64,000 nt of DNA from Mediterranea massiliensis. GTDB lineage: Bacteria; Bacteroidota; Bacteroidia; Bacteroidales; Bacteroidaceae. The notes beneath the pieces are model-generated. The model was not told the DNA's origin. It saw nothing but the letters and a program-made list of their open reading frames with translations, and searched no databases. Both the position numbers and the translations under genes were made by a program. Location: the NCBI GenBank assembly GCA_015060695.1, contig SUYA01000003.1, positions 124,001-188,000 on the forward strand, given 5' to 3'. Shown here piece after piece: positions 54,579-62,643 of this stretch (the stretch's first letter is position 1; every line of letters begins with the position of its first letter).

Positions 54579-54611
54579 TGTTAACGATTTTAGTTGACAA
54601 TCTATTGTTTC

Positions 54612-54701
54612 ATTTTATCGCACATCAATATTTAAATAAAGATATGTTTGAAATTTATGTACGGATTTTGGCTTACATAATTAACAGCCTGCTTTTCATT
54701 C
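54612..54701 (-). pseudogene. Deletion remnant of the thiol-lipoprotein gene
   Basis: This 90-base piece matches the two ends of the intact gene at 56223-56729. Compared with it, 352 bases are missing between two copies of a 14-base direct repeat (TTTGGCTTACATAA, at 56275-56288 and 56627-56640 in the intact copy, one left at 54667-54680). A further 70 bases are missing that include the start codon and signal peptide. The 352-base loss also shifts the frame. Nothing functional remains. Confidence 0.9.
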
Positions 54702-54704
54702 TAA

Positions 54705-55784
54705 TTATTCTAATTTATATCTAAACAGGGCAAATTCACCGTTTTCATCCAATCCGACGGTATAAGCAGTTTTGCCATCTTTACTTAAGGACAATTCAAA
54801 CAAATATCTGTCTGTTTTATACGATTTTACAAAATTTCCATCCATATCAAACTTCATAATTAAAGGGAAATACTTCGGATCTTGATTCTTTTCCGGATCA
54901 AAAGAACGAACATCATGGGCATAACCATTATACAAAGTATAGAAATAATCGCCAACAACCCTACAGCAGACAGAAGCCATAGGCCTAAAAATGCGATATA
55001 CCAATGAACCATCATCTTCAATACTGATATTATCCAAATCTTTTTCGTAATCATCGGGAATGCGAATTTCCTTCAGCAGATTCAAACGATTGTCATATAA
55101 CTCCATGATGGGACTACCAAAACAAGCATACATAATCTTACCATGTGTACGAGAAACAGCAATATAACCGTTTGTCACATTGAACGGATAATATTTAAAA
55201 TCCGTTGGCAACCAACGTGTTGAGTTATCGCCTTTTTTAGCCACTTCCAAACGAGGAGCATCAATGTTTATACCTAATTTGTCATTTCGATACTTATATG
55301 AATTCAGCATAACCATGCAACTGTCATTCAACTCATCGAGTACATGATAGTCGGAATTGTAATTATGCCACACAGGCTTATAATGATTGCTCAACATCAA
55401 CGAGTCGATATTAACAAATGAAACCCTATCTCGCATAATATCTTTTACAGTCAATATATTATCACTCAGATATAGTTGAGCCGATAGCAATTCATCCGGA
55501 CCTTCTCCTTTTGCAAAGATTGATTTCAATAATTTTCCGGTATGCAGATTCCTGAATTCCACTATCTCTGTTTCCGACTTTAGGTTATTGCGAACAATCA
55601 GCAATGTGTCGTAAACAAAATAGCGATTGGCATAGATTAATTCCTCTTCAAAACGAACAAGTTCGCCTTTTACCAACTTGGCTTCTTTGCGAAAGTCTTT
55701 GTTAATGAAATGTACGGAAGAATCTTTGTTTGAGGAACAAGAAAGCAAAAGTATAGTAGCAAACAAACAAATAAATAATCTCAT
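54705..55784 (-). CDS. BF3164-type 6-bladed propeller lipoprotein, copy A
   Basis: The ATG at 55784 (MRLFICLFATILLLSCSSN) gives a lipoprotein signal with cysteine 16 and 359 residues; a start at 55808 would overlap the peptide gene. The rest is a beta-propeller of the BF3164/TolB-like type (KGELVRFEEELIYANRYFVYDTLLIV, LHTGKLLKSIFAKGEGPDEL). These proteins regularly sit beside NVEALA peptide genes in Bacteroides; function unknown. The protein is identical to copy B at 56735-57814. Confidence 0.85.
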   Translation of the reverse strand: MRLFICLFATILLLSCSSNKDSSVHFINKDFRKEAKLVKGELVRFEEELIYANRYFVYDTLLIVRNNLKSETEIVEFRNLHTGKLLKSIFAKGEGPDELLSAQLYLSDNILTVKDIMRDRVSFVNIDSLMLSNHYKPVWHNYNSDYHVLDELNDSCMVMLNSYKYRNDKLGINIDAPRLEVAKKGDNSTRWLPTDFKYYPFNVTNGYIAVSRTHGKIMYACFGSPIMELYDNRLNLLKEIRIPDDYEKDLDNISIEDDGSLVYRIFRPMASVCCRVVGDYFYTLYNGYAHDVRSFDPEKNQDPKYFPLIMKFDMDGNFVKSYKTDRYLFELSLSKDGKTAYTVGLDENGEFALFRYKLE

Positions 55785-55794
55785 AATTATGCAT

Positions 55795-56058
55795 TTAATG
55801 TTCAACAAATGTGCCGCTACAATCTACTTCTAAAGTACCAAAAAACATCGCTTTGTACTTTTCCTTACAATCAGTTTCTTCGTTACCTCTACACTCAAAA
55901 ATTATTTCCCCATTTTTCTTAATCTCACACCGGCTTAAAGCTTCTACTTCACCCAAAGCTATATCTGATAACATAGGAATTTGCTTCACCTTAGCAACAT
56001 TATATCCTGCAACCAGCATTATGATTGTCAGAAGAAAATAAACTTTTATCTTTTTCAT
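55795..56058 (-). CDS. NVEALA-family small secreted protein, copy A
   Basis: The 87-residue protein has an N-terminal hydrophobic segment (KVYFLLTIIMLVAGYNVAKV) and then the family motif as GEVEAL (residues 36-41; the usual form is NVEALA), followed by a mature part with four cysteines (44, 56, 64, 80). Four cysteines suggest two disulfides outside the cytoplasm. The gene is 10 bases upstream of the propeller lipoprotein and has a promoter at 56096-56126. The role of NVEALA proteins is unknown. Identical to copy B. Confidence 0.85.
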   Translation of the reverse strand: MKKIKVYFLLTIIMLVAGYNVAKVKQIPMLSDIALGEVEALSRCEIKKNGEIIFECRGNEETDCKEKYKAMFFGTLEVDCSGTFVEH

Positions 56059-56095
56059 AAAAACAGTTTTTAGTTTAAAAATATCAGAACATTTG

Positions 56096-56126
56096 CAAAT
56101 GTATATATATATTCAAAAAAAACAAT
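56096..56126 (-). promoter_or_regulatory. Promoter of the NVEALA unit A
   Basis: TACATTTG on the minus strand (56103-56096), preceded at 19 bases by ATTG (56126-56123). In unit B the same elements are 20 bases apart because of small insertions. Confidence 0.55.
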
Positions 56127-56222
56127 ATTCGATAAAACTTTTTTTAAAAAAATAAAATTTAAAGCAGTATTCAGCCCTTTTGGATTACAAACAACATAAT
56201 AATCATGGATAAAAGTCACATT

Positions 56223-56729
56223 TTATCGCACATCAATATTTAAATGAGGATATGTTTGAAATTTATGTACGGATTTTGGCTTACATAAAACATATAATTC
56301 ATTAAAATCAAGTAATATCTTTTCTTCCCAACAATCCTCTTCTACAGGAATTAAAATGACATGAGATAGTAGTTCGGCTTTTCTTGCATAATACTTAAAT
56401 GCATCCATATATGCAGATTGTAGAATAACATATAAAGGAATATTCTTTTGATTTCCACATACTTTTTCAACGAATTTGAATAATTCAACGATGCAATGAG
56501 AACAATCTGCATTCACTACACATAAGAATGCAATAGAATCATTAATATTTAAACTATCTTTTATTTCTTCATAAAAAGGAAGTTTTTGATAGGCTTCTAT
56601 TCTTGTTGTATCAATCAAGGAAAAGATTTGGCTTACATAATCCACAGCCTGCTTTTCATTCTTTGTTGCAGGTGAATGGCAAGAAGCCAACGATAACAAT
56701 AATAATATGACGGTCTGAACTTTTCCCAT
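56223..56729 (-). CDS. Thioredoxin-like thiol lipoprotein
   Basis: The 168-residue protein has a lipoprotein signal (ILLLLSLASC, cysteine 17) and a thioredoxin-like middle with a CSHC motif (Cys76 and Cys79 in VVNADCSHCIVELFKF), plus Cys70 and two more cysteines near the C terminus (EEDCWEEK, LYVLCKPK). A CxxC on a lipoprotein fits a periplasmic or surface redox or disulfide role, or one in handling a metal. Its neighbours encode a four-cysteine secreted peptide and a propeller lipoprotein. The neighbouring unit carries a deleted remnant of it. Confidence 0.75.
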   Translation of the reverse strand: MGKVQTVILLLLSLASCHSPATKNEKQAVDYVSQIFSLIDTTRIEAYQKLPFYEEIKDSLNINDSIAFLCVVNADCSHCIVELFKFVEKVCGNQKNIPLYVILQSAYMDAFKYYARKAELLSHVILIPVEEDCWEEKILLDFNELYVLCKPKSVHKFQTYPHLNIDVR

Positions 56730-56734
56730 TTTAA

Positions 56735-57814
56735 TTATTCTAATTTATATCTAAACAGGGCAAATTCACCGTTTTCATCCAATCCGACGGTATAAGCAGT
56801 TTTGCCATCTTTACTTAAGGACAATTCAAACAAATATCTGTCTGTTTTATACGATTTTACAAAATTTCCATCCATATCAAACTTCATAATTAAAGGGAAA
56901 TACTTCGGATCTTGATTCTTTTCCGGATCAAAAGAACGAACATCATGGGCATAACCATTATACAAAGTATAGAAATAATCGCCAACAACCCTACAGCAGA
57001 CAGAAGCCATAGGCCTAAAAATGCGATATACCAATGAACCATCATCTTCAATACTGATATTATCCAAATCTTTTTCGTAATCATCGGGAATGCGAATTTC
57101 CTTCAGCAGATTCAAACGATTGTCATATAACTCCATGATGGGACTACCAAAACAAGCATACATAATCTTACCATGTGTACGAGAAACAGCAATATAACCG
57201 TTTGTCACATTGAACGGATAATATTTAAAATCCGTTGGCAACCAACGTGTTGAGTTATCGCCTTTTTTAGCCACTTCCAAACGAGGAGCATCAATGTTTA
57301 TACCTAATTTGTCATTTCGATACTTATATGAATTCAGCATAACCATGCAACTGTCATTCAACTCATCGAGTACATGATAGTCGGAATTGTAATTATGCCA
57401 CACAGGCTTATAATGATTGCTCAACATCAACGAGTCGATATTAACAAATGAAACCCTATCTCGCATAATATCTTTTACAGTCAATATATTATCACTCAGA
57501 TATAGTTGAGCCGATAGCAATTCATCCGGACCTTCTCCTTTTGCAAAGATTGATTTCAATAATTTTCCGGTATGCAGATTCCTGAATTCCACTATCTCTG
57601 TTTCCGACTTTAGGTTATTGCGAACAATCAGCAATGTGTCGTAAACAAAATAGCGATTGGCATAGATTAATTCCTCTTCAAAACGAACAAGTTCGCCTTT
57701 TACCAACTTGGCTTCTTTGCGAAAGTCTTTGTTAATGAAATGTACGGAAGAATCTTTGTTTGAGGAACAAGAAAGCAAAAGTATAGTAGCAAACAAACAA
57801 ATAAATAATCTCAT
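56735..57814 (-). CDS. BF3164-type 6-bladed propeller lipoprotein, copy B
   Basis: Second copy of the propeller lipoprotein, identical in protein sequence to that at 54705-55784 (lipobox cysteine 16, 359 residues). It lies between NVEALA copy B (10 bases upstream) and the intact thiol lipoprotein (5 bases downstream), so unit B is the complete three-gene operon. Identity over the full length points to a very recent duplication or continued gene conversion. Confidence 0.85.
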   Translation of the reverse strand: MRLFICLFATILLLSCSSNKDSSVHFINKDFRKEAKLVKGELVRFEEELIYANRYFVYDTLLIVRNNLKSETEIVEFRNLHTGKLLKSIFAKGEGPDELLSAQLYLSDNILTVKDIMRDRVSFVNIDSLMLSNHYKPVWHNYNSDYHVLDELNDSCMVMLNSYKYRNDKLGINIDAPRLEVAKKGDNSTRWLPTDFKYYPFNVTNGYIAVSRTHGKIMYACFGSPIMELYDNRLNLLKEIRIPDDYEKDLDNISIEDDGSLVYRIFRPMASVCCRVVGDYFYTLYNGYAHDVRSFDPEKNQDPKYFPLIMKFDMDGNFVKSYKTDRYLFELSLSKDGKTAYTVGLDENGEFALFRYKLE

Positions 57815-57824
57815 AATTATGCAT

Positions 57825-58088
57825 TTAATGTTCAACAAATGTGCCGCTACAATCTACTTCTAAAGTACCAAAAAACATCGCTTTGTACTTTTCCTTACAA
57901 TCAGTTTCTTCGTTACCTCTACACTCAAAAATTATTTCCCCATTTTTCTTAATCTCACACCGGCTTAAAGCTTCTACTTCACCCAAAGCTATATCTGATA
58001 ACATAGGAATTTGCTTCACCTTAGCAACATTATATCCTGCAACCAGCATTATGATTGTCAGAAGAAAATAAACTTTTATCTTTTTCAT
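57825..58088 (-). CDS. NVEALA-family small secreted protein, copy B
   Basis: Identical in protein sequence to copy A (87 residues, GEVEAL motif, four cysteines). The start at 58088 matches copy A's; a frame extension to 58148 reads through the promoter and is not real. First gene of the intact unit B, with its promoter at 58126-58157. Confidence 0.85.
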   Translation of the reverse strand: MKKIKVYFLLTIIMLVAGYNVAKVKQIPMLSDIALGEVEALSRCEIKKNGEIIFECRGNEETDCKEKYKAMFFGTLEVDCSGTFVEH

Positions 58089-58125
58089 AAAAACAGTTTT
58101 TAGTTTAAAAATATCAGAACATTTG

Positions 58126-58157
58126 CAAATGTATATATACATATTCAAAAAAACAAT
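58126..58157 (-). promoter_or_regulatory. Promoter of the NVEALA unit B
   Basis: TACATTTG (58133-58126) with ATTG 20 bases upstream (58157-58154). The AT-rich spacer differs from that of unit A by insertion and deletion. Confidence 0.55.
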
Positions 58158-58248
58158 ATTCGATAAAACTTTTTTTTAGAAATATAATTTAAAGTAGTAT
58201 TCAGTCCTTTTGGGTTGCAAACAATATAATAATCATGGATAAAAGTCA

Positions 58249-58276
58249 CATTTTATCGCACATCAATATTTAAATA
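58249..58276 (-). pseudogene. 3' tail of a third thiol-lipoprotein copy
   Basis: Only the last codons (LNIDVR and stop) of the thiol lipoprotein remain, joined directly to the porin gene's 3' side. It marks the outer boundary of the duplication. Confidence 0.75.
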
Positions 58277-58299
58277 ATCTTTAACGTCGGATTCTTTGC

Positions 58300-59481
58300 T
58301 TAGAATACCGGAATGGTATAGACTAAACCCAATGAAATGCGTTGAGTATCGTCGACATGACATCCCAACGTCTTGGCACGGCCGGTCAGCGAGCGTCCTT
58401 TTTGCGATAGGTGCAGGAAGATGAGCATCCCTTCCACATCCTTGGGGAAGAACTCGGCACAAGCCTGAATGTTCCATGTGCGGCGATACAATCCTTTATC
58501 ATAAACTCCGTTGCTTTTATAAACACTTCCCAATTCGTAGGCTCCTTTTACATAAAGATTCCAGCAGGGATGTACTCGATAGTCGGCATTGGCAATCACG
58601 GTGAAGTAATCCACATTCTGTGCTGTTACTCCTCCTTGTGGGTGAACGGCCGACAATTCGCTGATAAGTCCCTTGCTGTCAATACCTTCTCTGGAGTACA
58701 TCACATCCAGGTAATACATGGCCGGTCCTCGTTCCCAAACGTTGCTACAAGTAAAGTAGAAGACATTCTTATTGCGAGCCAACTGACCGTAAGAGAGCGA
58801 ATAGCGGAACTGCAAAGCACCATCGTAGAACTTGCCGTCGTAGTTGGCCGTACCCAAGAAGGGTAATTTAGCCTTTTCAATTCCTTCCGGCACTCCGTAG
58901 GTATAGATTTCATCCTCCTCGCCGTTGCGAATGTTGGTTAGTTGCAAGTTTATCTCCTGCGAGGGCGTCAGGTGGAAAGCCGCATTGATACCGGCCTGAT
59001 AGAAAGGCAGGCTGCTGTTGAAGTCGCTGAATTCACGAATCTTGATGCCGTTCAGCCAATTCTCTTGTCCGCCGAAGTGAACAAACTGCTTGCCGATGGT
59101 CAGGTCGAATGCAGGCGTCAGTTTCCACTTTAAGAAGGCATACTCTACCGACGACGAAAGGTTGTCCAGTGAGTGCGGGTCGCTACCCTTGTTAAACGAT
59201 TGTCGGAAGTGATAAGAAAGGTTATTGCCGATGTTGCCCAATATCTCCAGGCGCACCTTGTTCAGTTTGAAGGCCAAATCTTGAAATACACCTCCGTCAA
59301 ACTCGGCGGCGGTCGAAGTATAGAACTGCAGGTTCATGTTGCTGCTGGCTATGGCCTTGCCATCCTTGCTGATGCGTCCCAACAACGTTTTGCTATCCTC
59401 GCTGCTGATTAACGGTTCTTGAGCTATGGCCGGAATGATGGATGCCATCAGTAAGATGGCCGTCAGTAATATCTGTTTCAT
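58300..59481 (-). CDS. Porin (OprO/OprP-like 16-strand barrel)
   Basis: The ATG at 59481 (MKQILLTAILLMASIIPAIAQ) gives a signal peptide and 393 residues; an upstream frame to 59769 overlaps proC on the other strand and is not real. The sequence alternates polar and hydrophobic residues as in a barrel, with the phosphate-selective porin pattern VRLEILGNIGNNLSYHFRQSFN, AFDLTIGKQFVHFGGQENW and the C-terminal aromatic TIPVF. Substrate is not certain; specific phosphate transport is not implied. TATATTTG at 59517-59510 is a likely -7 box. Confidence 0.85.
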   Translation of the reverse strand: MKQILLTAILLMASIIPAIAQEPLISSEDSKTLLGRISKDGKAIASSNMNLQFYTSTAAEFDGGVFQDLAFKLNKVRLEILGNIGNNLSYHFRQSFNKGSDPHSLDNLSSSVEYAFLKWKLTPAFDLTIGKQFVHFGGQENWLNGIKIREFSDFNSSLPFYQAGINAAFHLTPSQEINLQLTNIRNGEEDEIYTYGVPEGIEKAKLPFLGTANYDGKFYDGALQFRYSLSYGQLARNKNVFYFTCSNVWERGPAMYYLDVMYSREGIDSKGLISELSAVHPQGGVTAQNVDYFTVIANADYRVHPCWNLYVKGAYELGSVYKSNGVYDKGLYRRTWNIQACAEFFPKDVEGMLIFLHLSQKGRSLTGRAKTLGCHVDDTQRISLGLVYTIPVF

Positions 59482-59602
59482 ATTTTTGTTCGTATTAGAT
59501 TTCGGCATGCAAATATATAAGAATTTTATCAATTCGTAACCGATAACCCATACAAAATACCTATCTTTGTTGCCTAAAATGTGAAAATAGAAACATAAAG
59601 AT

Positions 59603-60379
59603 ATGAAAATAGCCATTATTGGAGCCGGAAACATGGGTGGAGCCATAGCTCGCGGACTATGTAAGGGAACGCAGGTCAAGGCCGAAGAGATAACCGTCAG
59701 CAATCCATCGCAAGGAAAGTTGGAGGCGTTGAAATCAGAATTCCCTTTGCTCAATGTCACCAACGACAATCGTCAGGCCGCAGCCGGAGCCGACACCATC
59801 TTGTTGGCCGTGAAACCTTGGTTCATCGAGCAAGTTATCAAAGAAATTCAACCTGCTTCGCAGCAGATAGTGATATCGGTGGCTGCCGGCATCAGTTTTG
59901 CCCAATTGGCCGACTATTGCGGTCGTTCCGAACAGACCCTGTTTAGGGTAGTTCCCAATACAGCCATTTCACTGATGGAGAGTCTTACCCCCATAGCTTC
60001 GTACAACGCCACCTCTGAGCAAGAACAGCAGTTATTAGCCATATTCAATGAGATGGGATTGGCCGTGCTGTTGCCCGAAGCCAAGATTCCCGCTGCTACT
60101 TCGCTAACCTCTTGCGGAATAGCCTATGTCTTGAAATATATTCAAGCAGCCATGCAAGCCGGAGTGGAACTGGGCATACCTGCCAAAGATGCCCAGACAA
60201 TGGTGGCACAAACCATGAAAGGGGCGGCCGAGATTATTCTGGCTGGACAAACACATCCCTCGGTAGAGATTGACAAAGTGTGTACCCCCGGCGGCATCAC
60301 GATTAAAGGCATCAATGCGTTGGAACATGGTGGATTTGCATCGGCCATTATAAAAGCCATCAAAGAAAGTACTTGTTGA
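59603..60379 (+). CDS. proC: Pyrroline-5-carboxylate reductase
   Basis: The 258-residue enzyme has the NAD(P) loop IAIIGAGNMGGAIARGL, VSVAAGISFAQL, FRVVPNTAISLMESLT and the C-terminal PGGITIKGINALEHGG signature. It makes proline from pyrroline-5-carboxylate, completing the route started by proB and proA. TATCTTTG at 59562-59569 is a likely -7 box. It is 23 bases before the HTH-cupin regulator. Confidence 0.95.
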   Translation: MKIAIIGAGNMGGAIARGLCKGTQVKAEEITVSNPSQGKLEALKSEFPLLNVTNDNRQAAAGADTILLAVKPWFIEQVIKEIQPASQQIVISVAAGISFAQLADYCGRSEQTLFRVVPNTAISLMESLTPIASYNATSEQEQQLLAIFNEMGLAVLLPEAKIPAATSLTSCGIAYVLKYIQAAMQAGVELGIPAKDAQTMVAQTMKGAAEIILAGQTHPSVEIDKVCTPGGITIKGINALEHGGFASAIIKAIKESTC

Positions 60380-60402
60380 CAAACAATAAATAACATAGAA
60401 CT

Positions 60403-60957
60403 ATGAACGAACAGATTAAACAAATAGCAGAACGATTGCGCGGATTGCGAGACGTGCTCGACTTGACCGCCGCCGATGTAGCTGCCGATTGCGGCATCTC
60501 TGTCGAAGAGTATCAAAAGGCCGAAAGTGGTGAAAGTGACATTTCGGTCAGCATGTTGCAGACCATTGCCCGACAATACAACATGTCACTCGATGTGCTG
60601 ATGTTTGGTGAAGAGCCCAAGATGAGCACCTACTTTCTGACTCGTGCAGGCAAGGGAGTTTCGGTGGAACGGAGCAAGGCATATAAGTACGAGTCGTTGG
60701 CCAGCGGTTTTCGTGACCGTAAGAGTGATCCTTTTATCGTAACCGTAGAGCCCAAGCCGAGCGATACTCCGATGCATCTGAACAGCCATCCCGGTCAAGA
60801 GTTCAACTATGTACTCGAAGGTCGTCTGTTGCTTAATATCAATGGCAAAGAACTTATTCTTAACCCTGGCGACAGCCTCTATTTCAACTCTCAATTGCCA
60901 CATGGCATGAAGGCACTCGATGGAAATCCTGTGCGCTTTTTGGCTACTATCTTATAA
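60403..60957 (+). CDS. HTH (XRE)-cupin transcriptional regulator
   Basis: The 184-residue protein has an N-terminal helix-turn-helix (about 8-63, LRGLRDVLDLTAADVAADCG) and a cupin_2 domain (about 108-180, GQEFNYVLEGRLLLNINGKE then LNPGDSLYFNSQLPHGMKAL). It is a second member of the type seen at 10781-11362. It is followed 13 bases later by an acyl-CoA ligase, so again regulator and ligase form a unit. Confidence 0.92.
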   Translation: MNEQIKQIAERLRGLRDVLDLTAADVAADCGISVEEYQKAESGESDISVSMLQTIARQYNMSLDVLMFGEEPKMSTYFLTRAGKGVSVERSKAYKYESLASGFRDRKSDPFIVTVEPKPSDTPMHLNSHPGQEFNYVLEGRLLLNINGKELILNPGDSLYFNSQLPHGMKALDGNPVRFLATIL

Positions 60958-60970
60958 TTAAGTAAAGAAT

Positions 60971-62629
60971 ATGTTAGAAAAATTTGTACCACAAACCAAA
61001 TTCACTTCGCAAGAAGACTTTATACAGAATTTCAAAGTAAATGTACCGAAAAACTTCAACTTCGGTTACGATATTGTAGATGCTTGGGCAGCCGAGCAAC
61101 CCGACAAAAAAGCCATTCTGTGGACCAACGATAAAGGCGAGTCTCATCAATATACTTATGCCGAACTGAAGGCTGAGACCGATCGCACAGCCGCCTATTT
61201 TCAGTCCCTTGGCATCGGACATGGTGACATGGTGATGCTCATCCTGAAACGTCGCATCGAGTTTTGGTTCTCTATCATTGCTTTGCACAAATTGGGTGCT
61301 GTAGTTATTCCGGCCACTCACCTGCTCACTAAAAAAGACATCGTCTATCGTTGCAATGCTGCTGACATCAAGATGATAGTTTGTGCCGGCGAATCAGTGA
61401 TTACCTCGCACATCATAGAGGCATTGCCTCAGTCGCCCACTTTGTCGCAACTGGTTAGCATCGGTCCTGATATACCTCAAGGATTCAAGGACTTCCATCA
61501 AGGCTTGGCTCAAGCACCGGCTTTTGTCAAACCCCAATCTCCCAATACTAATAGCGATACGTCGTTGATGTACTTCACTAGTGGTACTACCGGTGAACCA
61601 AAGATGGTGGCTCACGATTTTACCTATCCGTTAGGACACATTACTACCGCTTCCTTTTGGCACAATCTGTACGAAAATAGCCTTCATCTGACCATTGCCG
61701 ATACTGGTTGGGGCAAAGCTGTGTGGGGTAAGCTTTATGGACAGATGATTGCCGGTGCCAACATCTTTGTATATGACCACGAGAAGTTTACACCGGCCGA
61801 CATTCTACAGAAAATTCAAGAGTGTAAAATCACTTCGCTCTGCGCACCTCCCACCATCTTCCGCTTTCTCATTAAAGAAGATATTTCCAAGTACGACCTC
61901 TCGTCGTTGGAGTATTGTACTACTGCTGGCGAAGCATTAAACCATTCAGTTTACGAAACCTTTAAGAATATCACCGGCATTCGTTTGATGGAGGGATTCG
62001 GGCAGACCGAGACAACCTTGACATTGGCCACCTTCCCCTGGATGGAGCCAAAACCCGGTAGCATGGGTGTACCCAATCCACAATACGACATTGACTTGTT
62101 GACTCCCGACGGGCGTTCGGCCGAAGATGGTGAACAGGGACAGATTGTCATCCGAACCGACAAGGGCAAACCCTTGGGTCTCTTTAAAGAATACTATCGT
62201 GCGGCCGAGCTGACTGAAGATGCTTGGCACGACGACATTTATTATACTGGCGATGTGGCTTGGCGCGACGAAGACGGCTATTATTGGTTTGTAGGTCGTG
62301 CTGATGACGTTATCAAAAGCTCTGGTTACCGCATTGGCCCTTTCGAAGTAGAAAGTGCATTGATGACCCATCCTGCCGTAGTAGAATGCGCCATTACCGG
62401 TGTACCCGATGAGATACGCGGACAAGTGGTGAAAGCAACCATCGTTTTGAGCAAAGACTACAAAGCTCGTGCCGGCGAAGAACTTATCAAGGAGTTACAG
62501 AACCATGTGAAGAGAGTAACAGCCCCCTACAAGTACCCTCGTGTCATCGAGTTTGTCGATGAATTGCCTAAGACCATCAGCGGCAAGATTCGTCGTGTAG
62601 AAATCCGTAAAAATGATAATAAACAATAA
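60971..62629 (+). CDS. AMP-binding acyl-CoA ligase (ACSM-like)
   Basis: The 552-residue enzyme has MYFTSGTTGEPKMVAHDF, EGFGQTETTLTL, YYTGDVAWRDEDGYYWFVGR, ADDVIKSSGYRIGPFEVESAL and the C-terminal KTISGKIRRVEIR with its lysine. Its motifs are nearer to the acetyl-CoA and medium-chain (ACSM) branch than to the FadD-like ligase at 9.1 kb. It probably activates short- or medium-chain acids; the substrate is unknown. It is co-transcribed with the HTH-cupin regulator and perhaps proC. Confidence 0.9.
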   Translation: MLEKFVPQTKFTSQEDFIQNFKVNVPKNFNFGYDIVDAWAAEQPDKKAILWTNDKGESHQYTYAELKAETDRTAAYFQSLGIGHGDMVMLILKRRIEFWFSIIALHKLGAVVIPATHLLTKKDIVYRCNAADIKMIVCAGESVITSHIIEALPQSPTLSQLVSIGPDIPQGFKDFHQGLAQAPAFVKPQSPNTNSDTSLMYFTSGTTGEPKMVAHDFTYPLGHITTASFWHNLYENSLHLTIADTGWGKAVWGKLYGQMIAGANIFVYDHEKFTPADILQKIQECKITSLCAPPTIFRFLIKEDISKYDLSSLEYCTTAGEALNHSVYETFKNITGIRLMEGFGQTETTLTLATFPWMEPKPGSMGVPNPQYDIDLLTPDGRSAEDGEQGQIVIRTDKGKPLGLFKEYYRAAELTEDAWHDDIYYTGDVAWRDEDGYYWFVGRADDVIKSSGYRIGPFEVESALMTHPAVVECAITGVPDEIRGQVVKATIVLSKDYKARAGEELIKELQNHVKRVTAPYKYPRVIEFVDELPKTISGKIRRVEIRKNDNKQ

Positions 62630-62643
62630 ATCCTTGGAATACC

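Larger units (their letters stand above)
54697..58276. repeat. Tandem duplication, period 2030 bases
   Basis: Gene starts and stops recur at an exact offset of 2030 bases (54705/56735, 55795/57825, 56058/58088, promoter 56096/58126). The unit is promoter, NVEALA gene, propeller gene, thiol-lipoprotein gene. A tail of the thiol gene (TTTTATCGCACATCAATATT) appears three times, at 54613, 56221 and 58251, marking three unit ends: one in a remnant, one intact and one tail only. Coding parts agree in every stretch compared; the intergenic part upstream of the promoter differs at many positions. Confidence 0.92.

Noticed and set aside
54705-58276. Composite transposon as the cause of the duplication
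   Set aside because: No transposase, terminal inverted repeats or target-site copies were found; unequal recombination between copies is enough to explain it.
59482-59769. N-terminal extension of the porin frame
   Set aside because: It overlaps the proC promoter and coding region on the other strand; the ATG at 59481 begins a clear signal peptide.
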